In this document: piece by piece, positions 26,212 to 35,492 of the stretch
How the letters are laid out: every line of letters starts with the position of its first letter
Position numbering within the stretch: the first letter of the stretch is position 1
Assembly (NCBI RefSeq): GCF_030678875.1
Contig: NZ_JAUUDS010000014.1
Coordinates: forward strand, 1 to 53,824
Source: Sphingomonas aurea
Lineage (GTDB): Bacteria > Pseudomonadota > Alphaproteobacteria > Sphingomonadales > Sphingomonadaceae
Length of the DNA: 53,824 nt
Reading direction: 5' to 3'
Notes under the pieces: generated by a model
The model's input: only the letters and a program-made list of their open reading frames with translations
Told to the model about the DNA's origin: nothing
The model's database searches: none
Translations under genes and position numbers: made by a program

Positions 26212-26334
26212 GGGGGGCGGGGGCGGGGGCGGGGTGCGGGTGGGTCACTGCTGTCGTCCTGGCTGGGGGCTGGGATGATGGTCGCGCGAAGACGCGAAGA
26301 CGCTAAGGGGTTCGCGCAGAGGCGCTGATGGCGC

Positions 26335-26500
26335 AGGGAAGAAGGGGTGTTCACGCGGAGACGCGGAGACGCGGAGGGTGTCGCGCCTCGCCGCGCCAGC
26401 GGCCCTCCATCACCGGCCGGCGATGGAAGAGGGTGCGCTGCCGCGCACGAGACAGTCTCCGCGCCTCCGCGTCTCCGCGTGAACACCCCTCTTCTTCCCT
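26335..26500. repeat. Long inverted repeat of GCGGAGAC-type units
   Basis: The left arm 26335-26377 (AGGGAAGAAGGGGTGTTCAC then GCGGAGAC units) is nearly complementary to 26464-26500. Outer units of the same kind lie at 26284-26301 and 26500-26525. A related fragment occurs at about 34006-34035. Together with the REP pair at 26121-26211 this fills the 430-bp gap between the phosphodiesterase and receptor genes; no gene is visible. Confidence 0.7.
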
Positions 26501-26552
26501 TCGCGTCTCCGCGTCTTCGCGCGAACACCCCTTCTTCCGCGCGAACGAACGT

Positions 26553-28956
26553 TCAGAACCCGCGACGCAGCGTCACGAACCACTGGCGCGGGGCGCCCGC
26601 CAGCAGCGTCTGGTTGTCGCCCGAGGCGGTGTAGCCGTTGGTGCCGATCGTCGAGATGTACTTGGCGTCGGTCAGGTTGGTGACGCTGCCCTCGATCGCC
26701 AGCCCCTCCAGCACGCCGCCCATGCCGGTCAGGCGATAGCCGATGCTGGCATCGACCAGCAGCCGGTCGCCGACCGAACGGTCGTTGAGGTAGTTGAAGA
26801 ACCGCTTCGACATATAGTCGCCGCCCACGCGGGCGAAGAACCGGTCGTCGTCATAGACGATCTCGCCCTTGGCCATGTGCTCGGGCGTGTCGACCACGGT
26901 CTTGCCGGCGGTCGGCTGGAGCACGGTGCCCGCCGAGTTCACCACATCGTCCTGATAGGTCGCCTTGTTGTACGAATAGCTGGCGAAGACGGTCAGCGGG
27001 CGGAACATGCGGTAGCTGGCGGCGAGTTCGGCGCCGTAGCTCTCGACATTGCCGGCATTGTTCAGCGTCGGCGGATTGCCCTGGATGCCCGAGCCGTTGG
27101 CGAAGGTGAGCAGGCGGTTGGCGAAGTCGACATAATATCCGACCGCCGACAGCTGGAGCCCGCTGACACGCAGCCGCACGCCGCCCTCGACCGTCTTCGA
27201 CGTCTCGGGCTTCAGGGTCGAGCGGATGGCGTTGAACCCGGCCTGGGTCGTCGCGAACGGGCCGGTCGTCGCCGAGGAGACGAAGGCGCGCATATTCTCG
27301 GTATAGCTGGCAAAGACCTCCGCCCCGCCGCCCAGCCGGAACAGCGCGCCGACCTGGGGCAGGAACCAGTCGCGCGCCTGGATCCGGCCCGCCACCAGCG
27401 AGCCCGTCAGCAGGTTGGCGCTGTTCTTCACCTGCATCCCCTTCCACCCGCCGCTCAGGGTCAGGCGGCCGAGGTCGAGCGTGTCGGCGACATGATATTG
27501 GAGCGTCTCGGTATCGTATTTGCCGTTCCACTGGGTGAAGAACGAGCCCGACTGGAAATCACGGACGTTGCGATTGGGCGTGGTGCCATCGACCATGCCG
27601 TAGAAGCGGCGCGCTTGGGTGAAGCCGTTGCTCTCGTACCAGCCGCCCAGCTCCAGCCGGTTGGCGCCGGTCTCCAGCGTCAGGCGCGTCAGGTTGCCGG
27701 CGCGGTCGATGCCGTACTCGGTGGTGCGGAAGGAGAGGGGGGGAGGCGGCGCCGATCGTGCCCCCGCTGCCGTCTGGGACGCCGGCCGGCGTGCCGACAT
27801 AGGGGGTGACCCACGACCCCTGGCCCTTGTTGTGGTGGTAGTAGCTGGTCGAGACCAGCGCCAGCGCGTCGGTCAGCTTCGCGTCGAACGTCACGCCGCC
27901 CAGCCAGTCGCGGCGCACCCCGGCCGCGTCGTAATAGGCATCGTCGACGCTGCCGAACCCGGCCGGATAGGTATAGCCGACCCCGGCCCAGGGCGGGGTG
28001 AAGCCGGTCGTCGCGCCACCATTGGCGGCCTGGTACGCGGCGATCGCGGCGTTGTTCTGGTAGATCTTGCCGATCCGCGCGGCGAGCGCATAGTCGTTCG
28101 AGATATTGTCCGCCCGCAGGCCGCGGCGCGCGATGATGTCGAGGCTCAGGTCCTGATAGTCGTTCTCGCGCCGGTCGGAGAAGTTGACGAAGCCGGTGAT
28201 GCTGCCACGCTCACCGAAATCCTGGACCAGCTTGGCATTGACCTGGTGCTGGCGCTGGACGCCGTAGCCCTTCCACTTGTCGGTCGTCAGGAACCCGTAG
28301 CTGAGATAGCCCTTCAGCCCCCCGCCGATATCGCCGCTCTCGGCGCGGACGAAGGCGCGGATCGTGTCGTTGCTGCCATAGGTGCCCGACGCGACCAGGT
28401 CGGCAGTGTCCGACGGCGCGCGGCTGGTGAACTGCAGCGTGCCGCCCAGATTGCTGGTCGAGGCGGTGCCGAGCGCGCCCGCCCCTTGCGCGACGGTGGT
28501 CGCGGCGAGATTCTCCGAGATGGCGGCGCGGCTGATATGGAGGCCGTTGACGTTGCCATAGCTCATGTCGCCGAGCGGCACGCCGTCGAGCGTGAAGCCG
28601 AGCTGGTTCTGGTTGAAGCCGCGCAAGGAAATGCGGGTCGACCACTCGTACGCGCCGAACGCGTCGGCCGACTGGAAATTGACGCCGGGCAGCTTGGCGA
28701 CCGCCTTCAGCGGCGAGGTGCCGGGAGTCAGGCGCTCCATGTCGGCCGCGGTGACGGTCTGCACCTGGCGGGTCTGGCCAAAGCCCAGGACGACGATCTC
28801 GCCGTCGGCGGGGGCGGGGGCATCTGCCGGAGCCTCGACTGACGCCTCGGGCGCGGCCATGTCGCGCATCTCCTGCGCGACCGCGGGTGCGGCGAGCCCC
28901 GATACGGACAGGGCCGTGGCGGCGACGCCGAGCATCAGCCAATTGCGTGCGATCAT
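26553..28956 (-). pseudogene. TonB-dependent receptor with a homopolymer frameshift
   Basis: The N-terminal frame (start ATG 28956) has a signal peptide and a TonB-box-like segment. It continues with a plug domain (EIVVLGFGQTRQVQTV, AVAKLPGVNFQSADAFG, STRISLRGFNQNQLGFTLDG) and about 200 residues of barrel. Near 27737-27743, in a run of seven G, the frame changes. The second frame then continues the barrel (LSFRTTEYGIDRAGNLTRL) to a proper C-terminal GAPRQWFVTLRRGF. One extra base in the homopolymer explains the break; six would restore an 800-aa receptor. The gene may be dead, switched by slippage, or miscalled. It is the outer-membrane import component next to the hydrolase genes; the substrate is unknown. 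Confidence 0.85.
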
Positions 28957-29091
28957 CGTGACTTCCCCCTTGGCGGCGTGTTTCGCCGCACCTTCGGGGG
29001 CGCCCCTGATCGCCGACGGTTACACGCCCGCGACGATGCCGCGACGGTTCGGTGACGGAACCGGATGATACCCAAGGAGCACGACACCAGG

Positions 29092-29139
29092 CATATACAT
29101 GTCTACGCCTTGACACGTCGAAATGTAGACATCGTAAAG
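29092..29139. repeat. Octamer array 7, the longest
   Basis: Six octamers in exact phase from 29092: CATATACA, TGTCTACG, CCTTGACA, CGTCGAAA, TGTAGACA and TCGTAAAG. The array sits in the 349-bp gap between the two divergent TonB receptor genes, about 135 bp before the frameshifted receptor. The rest of the gap shows no gene and must hold both promoters. Confidence 0.6.
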
Positions 29140-29305
29140 TCAGGGGTCGTCCCTAGAACAGATGTCCATGACTCTCGATTTGTAGGTTTTTACAGTGTGT
29201 TGCGGCTTTGCAACGGATCGAGGATTTCCGCCACGCAGGGTTGATAGTCGGTCAGCATTGGTGTCCTTTGCCCACATTACAGTATTGTTAAAAGGGTTAT
29301 GCCGC

Positions 29306-32300
29306 ATGTGTGATCTGAATTGGCGCCTCGGCTGCGCCATGGTGGCGATGGCGACGGCGCTGGCGGTTACGCCAGCGATGGCCCAGCAGCAGACGCCCCC
29401 AGGCACCGGCGACAATCTGCCGCTTCCGTCCGAGCCCTCCGCCCAGACCGACGCGGCGCCCGCCGACGGCAGCACCGACGGCGAGATCGTGGTCACCGGA
29501 TCGCGCATCCGTCGCCCCGATTTCGACACGCCCAGCCCGGTCATCTCGCTCGGCGCCGCGACCATCCAGCAGTCCGGCACCACCAACCTGACCGACTTCC
29601 TGACCGGCTTCCCCGCGCTGCAGGGATCATCGACCTCCGCCGACAATTCGGGCAGCCGCGCCGGGATCGGCGGCACCGGCCTCAACCTGCTCAACCTGCG
29701 CAACCTGGGTACTGAGCGGACGCTGGTGCTAGTTGACGGACGCCGTCACGTCGCCGCGGTGCCGGGCAGCCAGTCGGTTGACATCAACACCCTGCCCATC
29801 GACCTGGTCGAGCGGGTTGACGTGCTGACCGGCGGTGCGTCGGCGATCTACGGCGCCGACGCGGTGACCGGCGTCGTCAACTTCGTGCTGAAGAAGGATT
29901 TCGAGGGCCTGTCGGCGCGAGCGCAGGCAGGCATCACCGAATATGGCGATGCCGGCAAGCGCCTGATCGGCGTGACCTTGGGCAAGAATTTCGCGAGCGG
30001 TCGCGGCAATGTCGCCCTGGCGTATGAATATGGCGAGGACAGCCGGCTACAGGCGCGCAACCGCCGCCAGTTCACCCGCGAGGGCCTGACCGGCTTCTAC
30101 CGCAACCCGGCCGATCCCGAGTTCCAGTCCGACTATACCGGTGGCGCGAGCAACGGCATTCCCGATCGCATCCCGACCCGCGACCCGCGCTACAACGATA
30201 CCGCGCGCGAGGGCGGCATCGACGTCGATTTCGACGGCCAGCCCGACTATATCGTCAACGCTGCCGGCCAGCTGGTCCCGTTCGACATCGGCACGGTGAT
30301 CCAGCCCGGTACCTCGACCGGCGGCAACGCCACCCGCGTCGCCGATTACCAGAACGACCTGCTGCCCGACATCAAACGCCACGTCGTCAACCTGATCGGC
30401 CATTACGACGTCTCGCCGGCGCTGACGCTGTACGCCGAGGGCAAGTACGCCAACGTCAAGTCGTTCACGCTCGGCCAGCCCTCTTTCGACTATTACCTGC
30501 AGATTGCCGACGACAACCCCTATCTGCCAGCCGCGTTGGTGGGGAATGGCGGCGTGCTGGTGACCCGCGACAATTTCGATATCGGCCAGCGCGGCGAGCG
30601 CATCGAGCGCGAGACGTTCCGCAGCGTGGTCGGCGCGCGCGGCGCCGTGTCGGAGCATGCGAACTACGACGTCTATTATGAGTTCGGCCAGACCAACGTC
30701 GTCAGCAACTATATCAACGACGTCTATGACGACCGCTTCCTCGCTGCGATCGATGCAGTGCGGAACCCCGCCAACGGCCAGATCACCTGTCGGGTGAATC
30801 TGGACTCGACCGCGATCCCCGACCAGCCCTATACCGACCGCTACACCGGCGCGCCGGTGACGTTCCGGCCGGGCGAGTGCGTGCCATTCAACCTGTTCGG
30901 CGACAATGTCGCCAGCGCCGCGGCGTTCGATTTCGTGCGCGCCAACACCCAGGATCGCTCGCGCATCCGCCAGCAGGTGGTGAACGCATCGCTGTCAGGC
31001 GATTTCGGCCAATTCTTCGAGCTGCCGGGCGGTCCGGTCGGCTTTGCGGTCGGCGGAGAATATCGCAAGGAAGAGAGCCGCTTCGTCCCCGATCCCATCG
31101 CCGCGCAAGGGCTGACCTTCACCAACGCGCTGGGCCGGGACGAAGGATCGTTCGACGTCAAGGAGGCGTTCGGCGAGTTGAACGTGCCGCTGTTCCGCAA
31201 CGTGCCGTTCGCGCACCGGCTGGAGCTGGGTGCGGCCGCGCGGGTGTCCGACTATTCGACGATTGGCACCACCACGACCTGGAAGGTCGACGGCACCTGG
31301 GCGCCGGTGCGTGACCTGACCTTCAACGGCACTTATTCCAAGGCGGTGCGCGCGCCCAATATCGGCGAGCTGTTCGGCGCCCGATCGCAGACCTTCCAGT
31401 TCATCACCGACCCGTGCGACCGCACCGAGATCCAGAACGGCACCCAGTACCGTGCGGCCAACTGCCAGGCGCTGCTGAGCGGGCTGGGCGTGACAAATCC
31501 GGCAACCTATGTCGATGCGCGCACCGCCAATATACCCGGCTTCAGCGGCGGCAATCTGGGGCTGCGCGAGGAGGAGGCGACGACCTGGACGGCGGGCGCG
31601 ATGCTGCAGCCGCGCTTCCTGCCGGGCTTCACGCTGCGTGCGGACTGGTACGACATCCGTCTGAAGAACGCGATCAACACGGTGACGGCCGAGCAGGTCG
31701 CACAGCTGTGCGTCGACCAGCCGACACTGGACAACCCGTTCTGCGGACTGGTGACCCGGACCAACACCGCCACCAACACGGCGGATATCGGCAACATCAC
31801 CAGCTTCAGCGTCGCGCCGCAGAATGTCGCCCGGTTTGCGACATCGGGCCTCGACGTCAACCTGAACTATCGGCTCGACGCCGGATCGATCGGCCGGTTC
31901 AACCTACGCGTGATCGGCAACTACCTGAACAAGCTGGAGTTCTTCGGCACGCCAGGCGCCGACGTGACCAACAGCCGGGGTGAGGCGTTCGCACCGAAAT
32001 ACACCGTCAACACCGACCTGACCTGGCAGCTGGGCAACGTCACGGTGAATTACGGCCTGTCTTGGTTCGACAAGACGCTGCGCTACAGCAACCAGGTGAC
32101 GCAGGGTAATCCGGACATCGTCGCGCCGCAGTATCTGTACCTGAAGGAGCTGTGGCAGCACGACATCTATCTGAGCGTGGATGCCACCGACCGTTTCCAG
32201 TTCTTCGGCGGCGTCAACAACGTGTTCGGACAGAAGCCGGAGATCGCCACCAGCACCTATCCGGTGTCGGCGCTCGGCCGCTATATCTTCGTCGGCGCGC

Positions 32301-32323
32301 GAGTGAAGCTGCCGACGCTCTGA
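29306..32323 (+). CDS. TonB-dependent receptor
   Basis: The protein of 1005 aa has a signal peptide (ending AVTPAMAQQ), a TonB-box region and the plug sequence GEIVVTGSRIRRPDFDTPSP. It continues with NLRNLGTERTLVLVDGRRHV, VERVDVLTGGASAIYGADAV and GVVNFVLKKDFEGL, and a long barrel ending in RYIFVGARVKLPTL. This RIRRP/NLRNLG plug type is common in sphingomonads, where such receptors import oligosaccharides, peptides or other large nutrients. I chose ATG 29306 because the signal peptide starts there; the frame upstream (to 29195) is not signal-like. It diverges from the frameshifted receptor. The cargo cannot be told from sequence. Confidence 0.9.
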   Translation: MCDLNWRLGCAMVAMATALAVTPAMAQQQTPPGTGDNLPLPSEPSAQTDAAPADGSTDGEIVVTGSRIRRPDFDTPSPVISLGAATIQQSGTTNLTDFLTGFPALQGSSTSADNSGSRAGIGGTGLNLLNLRNLGTERTLVLVDGRRHVAAVPGSQSVDINTLPIDLVERVDVLTGGASAIYGADAVTGVVNFVLKKDFEGLSARAQAGITEYGDAGKRLIGVTLGKNFASGRGNVALAYEYGEDSRLQARNRRQFTREGLTGFYRNPADPEFQSDYTGGASNGIPDRIPTRDPRYNDTAREGGIDVDFDGQPDYIVNAAGQLVPFDIGTVIQPGTSTGGNATRVADYQNDLLPDIKRHVVNLIGHYDVSPALTLYAEGKYANVKSFTLGQPSFDYYLQIADDNPYLPAALVGNGGVLVTRDNFDIGQRGERIERETFRSVVGARGAVSEHANYDVYYEFGQTNVVSNYINDVYDDRFLAAIDAVRNPANGQITCRVNLDSTAIPDQPYTDRYTGAPVTFRPGECVPFNLFGDNVASAAAFDFVRANTQDRSRIRQQVVNASLSGDFGQFFELPGGPVGFAVGGEYRKEESRFVPDPIAAQGLTFTNALGRDEGSFDVKEAFGELNVPLFRNVPFAHRLELGAAARVSDYSTIGTTTTWKVDGTWAPVRDLTFNGTYSKAVRAPNIGELFGARSQTFQFITDPCDRTEIQNGTQYRAANCQALLSGLGVTNPATYVDARTANIPGFSGGNLGLREEEATTWTAGAMLQPRFLPGFTLRADWYDIRLKNAINTVTAEQVAQLCVDQPTLDNPFCGLVTRTNTATNTADIGNITSFSVAPQNVARFATSGLDVNLNYRLDAGSIGRFNLRVIGNYLNKLEFFGTPGADVTNSRGEAFAPKYTVNTDLTWQLGNVTVNYGLSWFDKTLRYSNQVTQGNPDIVAPQYLYLKELWQHDIYLSVDATDRFQFFGGVNNVFGQKPEIATSTYPVSALGRYIFVGARVKLPTL

Positions 32324-32333
32324 CCGGTCTATT

Positions 32334-32372
32334 CCGTTCGCTCCGGTCGGTGGCCGGGCGAACGGGATTTTT
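32334..32372 (+). terminator. Rho-independent terminator of the TonB receptor gene
   Basis: CCGTTCGC (32334-32341) pairs with GCGAACGG (32358-32365), followed by GATTTTTG. It lies 11 bases after the receptor stop. Confidence 0.65.
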
Positions 32373-32373
32373 G

Positions 32374-32405
32374 TGTCGGCATGTCGACACGCAGACATGT
32401 CAGAT
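32374..32405. repeat. Octamer array 8, at the 3' end of the recombinase gene
   Basis: Four octamers in exact phase: TGTCGGCA, TGTCGACA, CGCAGACA and TGTCAGAT. The last overlaps the recombinase stop codon (32400-32402). It lies between the two convergent genes. Confidence 0.65.
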
Positions 32406-33362
32406 CATCACCCGCTCCACCTCGTCGAGCGTCACTTGGTCCGAGCGGCGGTCGTAGAGCTGGGTCGTGCGTGTCGACGCATGGTTGGCCATGGTCGCGG
32501 CGCGTTCCAGCGTGCCGCCATTCTTCAGATAGGCGGTGATCCCGGTCGCGCGGAAGCTGTGGTTGCCGATGCGGGTGCCGATCCCGGCCGCGTCGGCACG
32601 GCGCCGGACCATCTGGTACGCATTGGCCTGGGGCAGGGGGGTGCGGCTGAGCCGGCCGGTGCCGCGCGCGACGGTGCGGAACAGCGGACCCTTGCGGTCC
32701 TCGGCCAGGCCGCAGCCGTCGATATAGGCGTGGAGATACTCGTCGAGATTGTGGTGGCAGGGCATCTCGTGCCGCTTGCCGCCCTTCTCGTGCAGACGCA
32801 CCCATAGCCGGCGGTTCTGAACGAACACGTCCTCGACCCGCATCGCCAGCGCCGCGCCGACCCGCGCGAAGCTGTAGACCATCAGCGCGATCAGCGCGCG
32901 GTCGCGCAATCCTATACATGTCGACGTGTCGATATGGTCGAGCAATGCGCGCGCCTCGTGCGGGTCGAGCACCGGCGTCTTGCCACGCCGCTGGCTATAG
33001 GCGGGGCCGCGCACCGAGACGGCGGGGTTCTGGGGCACGACCTGGCAGCGGACCAGCCAGTCGAACAGGTGGCGCACCGCCGCCAGCCGCTGCTTGACGG
33101 TGGGGACCGAGACGGTGCGGCCCAGCTCCTCGATCCAGGCGGCGACGTGGAGCGGCTGGATCTGGGCGAGGGCGGTCACCCCGCGCGCGGCACACCAGTC
33201 GAGGAAATCGCCGACCCCGCGCGCATAGGCGCGCCGCGTGTGCGGGTTGCGGATCGTGGCGGCGAAGAATTCGAGGAAATGGCGCTGCGCATGCGGGTCC
33301 GCCGCGGCGACGATCGCGGGCAGGGCGAGGGTAGGGGAGGCGAGGGGGGCGAGCGCGGTCAT
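32400..33362 (-). CDS. Tyrosine recombinase/integrase
   Basis: The 320-aa protein has an N-terminal SAM-like core-binding domain (ATIRNPHTRRAYARGVGDFL) and a catalytic domain with all six residues visible. They are Arg in MVYSFARVGAAL near residue 165, Lys in HEKGGKRHE near 189, HxxR in NHSFRATG near 268, His in MANHAS near 290 and the nucleophile Tyr in TTQLYDRRS near 303. It is Xer/phage-integrase-like and should act on short inverted core sites. I chose ATG 33362 (MTALAPL); the frame to 33404 lacks homology. Octamer arrays lie at both ends and inside the gene. Confidence 0.9.
   Translation of the reverse strand: MTALAPLASPTLALPAIVAAADPHAQRHFLEFFAATIRNPHTRRAYARGVGDFLDWCAARGVTALAQIQPLHVAAWIEELGRTVSVPTVKQRLAAVRHLFDWLVRCQVVPQNPAVSVRGPAYSQRRGKTPVLDPHEARALLDHIDTSTCIGLRDRALIALMVYSFARVGAALAMRVEDVFVQNRRLWVRLHEKGGKRHEMPCHHNLDEYLHAYIDGCGLAEDRKGPLFRTVARGTGRLSRTPLPQANAYQMVRRRADAAGIGTRIGNHSFRATGITAYLKNGGTLERAATMANHASTRTTQLYDRRSDQVTLDEVERVMI
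32911..32934. repeat. Octamer array 9, inside the recombinase gene
   Basis: Units CCTATACA, TGTCGACG and TGTCGATA are in phase. They encode the HIDTSTCIG segment just before the conserved GLRDRAL motif. The IDTST residues also fit the family, so this may be partly coincidence. Confidence 0.45.
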
Positions 33363-33405
33363 GGGGGCAGGCAGCAGGATGACGCATCGGTGCGGCGATG
33401 GCAAT

Positions 33406-33441
33406 CCTACATGTCGACTTATCTATGTGTCGACATGTAGG
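33406..33441. repeat. Octamer array 10, a 13-bp perfect inverted repeat upstream of the recombinase
   Basis: CCTACATGTCGAC (33406-33418) is exactly mirrored by GTCGACATGTAGG (33429-33441) around a 10-base spacer (33419-33428). It lies 44 bases upstream of the recombinase ATG. Two short inverted arms around a central spacer is the geometry of tyrosine-recombinase core sites, although 10 bases is longer than the usual 6-8. Confidence 0.75.
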
Positions 33442-33458
33442 CGTGTTGATGATGACCG

Positions 33459-33782
33459 CTATCCCCGCGGCCGGTCACGCAGGACCATCGGCCGGATCCG
33501 CACCGCCAGGCTGATGACGAACGGCCAGAACCAGGTATTGGCCATGTCCGACAGCGTGTCGCTCCAGCGCATGCCATAGGCGAGATAGTCCATCGTCTCG
33601 TTGCCCAGCTCCGCGACGACGACCACCGCGAAGGGGATGAAGGTGCCGAGCGACCGCCCGGTGACGACCCGCACCGCGAGCAGGATCGCGAGCCCGGCAT
33701 GAATGTGGAGGATCGCATCGGGCAAGCCGGTGCCGTCGCCGATCCACAGGATGAACTGATGGTAGAGGGCAGGAATGTCCAT
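33459..33782 (-). CDS. Small conserved membrane protein of unknown function
   Basis: The 107-aa protein from ATG 33782 (MDIPALYHQFILW) has about three hydrophobic segments (LHIHAGLAILLAVRVV, LGTFIPFAVVVVAELGNE, TWFWPFVISLAVRI). I do not recognise a named family. It looks like small VanZ-like or cytochrome-type membrane proteins in outline only. It is transcribed in the same direction as the recombinase, behind which it lies upstream. Confidence 0.65.
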   Translation of the reverse strand: MDIPALYHQFILWIGDGTGLPDAILHIHAGLAILLAVRVVTGRSLGTFIPFAVVVVAELGNETMDYLAYGMRWSDTLSDMANTWFWPFVISLAVRIRPMVLRDRPRG

Positions 33783-33864
33783 GCCGACCGCCAAGGCGGA
33801 TCATGGCGCGGAAAGCAAGCGCGGGCGGGATGGACGGGGCAGAGGGAGGCGGTGAGCTCCCTTT

Positions 33865-33958
33865 GTCATGCCGGGTTCGTCCCGGCATCCACCGGTCCGC
33901 GTACGATCAGGCCTCTGCGTGCATGGGCGGGTGGATGCCGGGACGAGCCCGGCATGAC
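33865..33958. repeat. REP-like inverted repeat
   Basis: Arms 33865-33892 and 33931-33958 (28 bases, GTCATGCCGGG-type ends) are nearly perfect complements. It is the same family as the repeat inside the acylase gene. It fills most of the 300-bp gap before the sugar transferase gene, followed by a fragment (about 34006-34035) of the GCGGAGAC-type repeat. Confidence 0.8.
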
Positions 33959-34081
33959 GGAAAGCGCGGACCGATGGTCTCGCGAAGGGACCATGACGTG
34001 AGGAAGAAAGGCTTTACGTGAAGACGCGCAGACGCCCGAGGTAGCACCGCATTAACCTCTTTCGACTAGCCCGGCAGCGTC

Positions 34082-35488
34082 ATGACGAGCGCCTCTCGCA
34101 GAGCGGACACCGCCATTCCCGACCGTCCGGTCGCCGGGGCGGGTCCGGCGCGCGACAAGCGGGTGGTGCGGCTGCACTGCTACCTGCAGCTGGCGCTGAG
34201 CGACCTCCTGATGATCGCGGCCGCCTTCGTCGTCGCCAACTATCTGGTCAGCATGCACGCGCCGGTGCCGATCGGGCACGGCTATGTGATGCTCGGCGCG
34301 ATCCTGCCGCTGTTCGCGATCCAGGCCTGCGCCAACGGCACCTACGGCGCCGCGACGCTCGACGACGCGCGGCTGGGGACGGTGCGCGCGGGACGGGCGC
34401 TGGCGACCGCCGGCGCGGGGATGCTGCTGGTCGGCTATATGCTGAAGGCCAGCGGCGAGTTTTCGCGCGGAGTGTTCGGCATCGGCTTCGCCGCGGCGTT
34501 CGTGCTGATGATCGTCGCGCGCCGGCTGCTCCGCCCGCAGCTGACGCGGATGCTGGGCGGCGCGGCGCACACCACCGTCGTGATCCGCGACGGCGCCGGC
34601 TATGTACCGCAAGGGGCCGAGATCGTGGTGACCGCCGAGGCACTGGGCTTCGACCCCGAGACCGCCGACCCGCGCGCCTGGCACCGGCTGGCGCACGGCA
34701 TCGCCCATGCCGACCGGATGGTGGTGGCCTGCGAGCCCGAGCGCGCGGCCGCCTGGGCGCCGGTGCTGCGATCGCTGGCGGTCGACGGCGAGATCCTGAC
34801 CGACGTGCGCGACGCGCTGGGCGCGGTCGGCATGGGGCGGCTGGGCGAGCGGCGCACGCTGATCGTCAATTACGGCTCGATGACGCTGTCGGCGCGGATG
34901 GCCAAGCGGGCGTTCGACATCACGGTATCGCTCGTCGCACTGGCGCTGCTGGCACCGGTGCTGGCGATGGCGGCGCTGGCGATCCGGGTGGACAGCCCCG
35001 GGCCGGTGCTGTTCCGACAGGAGCGGATCGGCCGCGGCAACCGTATCTTTTCGATGTGGAAGTTCCGCAGCATGTATGTGGGCGACGCCGATGCCGAGGG
35101 CACGCGGCTGACCGGGCGCGGCGACACGCGGGTGACGCGGGTCGGCGCCCTGATCCGCCGCACCTCGATCGACGAGCTGCCGCAGCTGTGGAACGTGCTG
35201 AAGGGCGACATGAGCATCGTCGGCCCGCGCCCGCACGCGCTGGCGGCCAGGGCGGCGGACCTGCTCTACTGGGACGCCGACGCCCGCTATCGCGAGCGTC
35301 ACGTCATCAAGCCGGGGATGACCGGGCTGGCACAGATCCGCGGATTTCGGGGGAATACGGTCGCGCTGGCCGATTTGACTGACCGGCTGCAGGCCGACCT
35401 GGACTATGTCGGCGACTGGTCGCTGCGTCGCGACGTGGCGATCATGCTCGGCACGCTGAAGGTGATGCTGCACCCGAATGCCTATTGA
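34082..35488 (+). CDS. Undecaprenyl-phosphate sugar phosphotransferase (exopolysaccharide initiation)
   Basis: The 468-aa protein has four to five N-terminal membrane segments and a central nucleotide-binding-like part. Its C-terminal sugar transferase domain contains KRAFDITVSLVALALLAPVL, FRQERIGRGNRIFSMWKFRS, RRTSIDELPQLWNVLKGDMS and IVGPRPH. It places the first sugar phosphate on undecaprenyl phosphate. Unlike the enzyme at 1589 it keeps the central region and matches the high G+C of its neighbours. It converges with the GT4 gene, 4 bases apart. The two initiating enzymes may use different sugars or start two polymers. Confidence 0.9.
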   Translation: MTSASRRADTAIPDRPVAGAGPARDKRVVRLHCYLQLALSDLLMIAAAFVVANYLVSMHAPVPIGHGYVMLGAILPLFAIQACANGTYGAATLDDARLGTVRAGRALATAGAGMLLVGYMLKASGEFSRGVFGIGFAAAFVLMIVARRLLRPQLTRMLGGAAHTTVVIRDGAGYVPQGAEIVVTAEALGFDPETADPRAWHRLAHGIAHADRMVVACEPERAAAWAPVLRSLAVDGEILTDVRDALGAVGMGRLGERRTLIVNYGSMTLSARMAKRAFDITVSLVALALLAPVLAMAALAIRVDSPGPVLFRQERIGRGNRIFSMWKFRSMYVGDADAEGTRLTGRGDTRVTRVGALIRRTSIDELPQLWNVLKGDMSIVGPRPHALAARAADLLYWDADARYRERHVIKPGMTGLAQIRGFRGNTVALADLTDRLQADLDYVGDWSLRRDVAIMLGTLKVMLHPNAY

Positions 35489-35492
35489 GGGG

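Noticed and set aside
26284..26545. CRISPR-like array
   Set aside because: The repeats are short GCGGAGAC-type units placed as inverted arms with no regular spacers, and no cas gene is present.
32911..32934. Recombination site disrupting the recombinase gene
   Set aside because: The frame stays open and the encoded IDTST residues fit the family, so the gene is not damaged. The array is kept as a repeat only.
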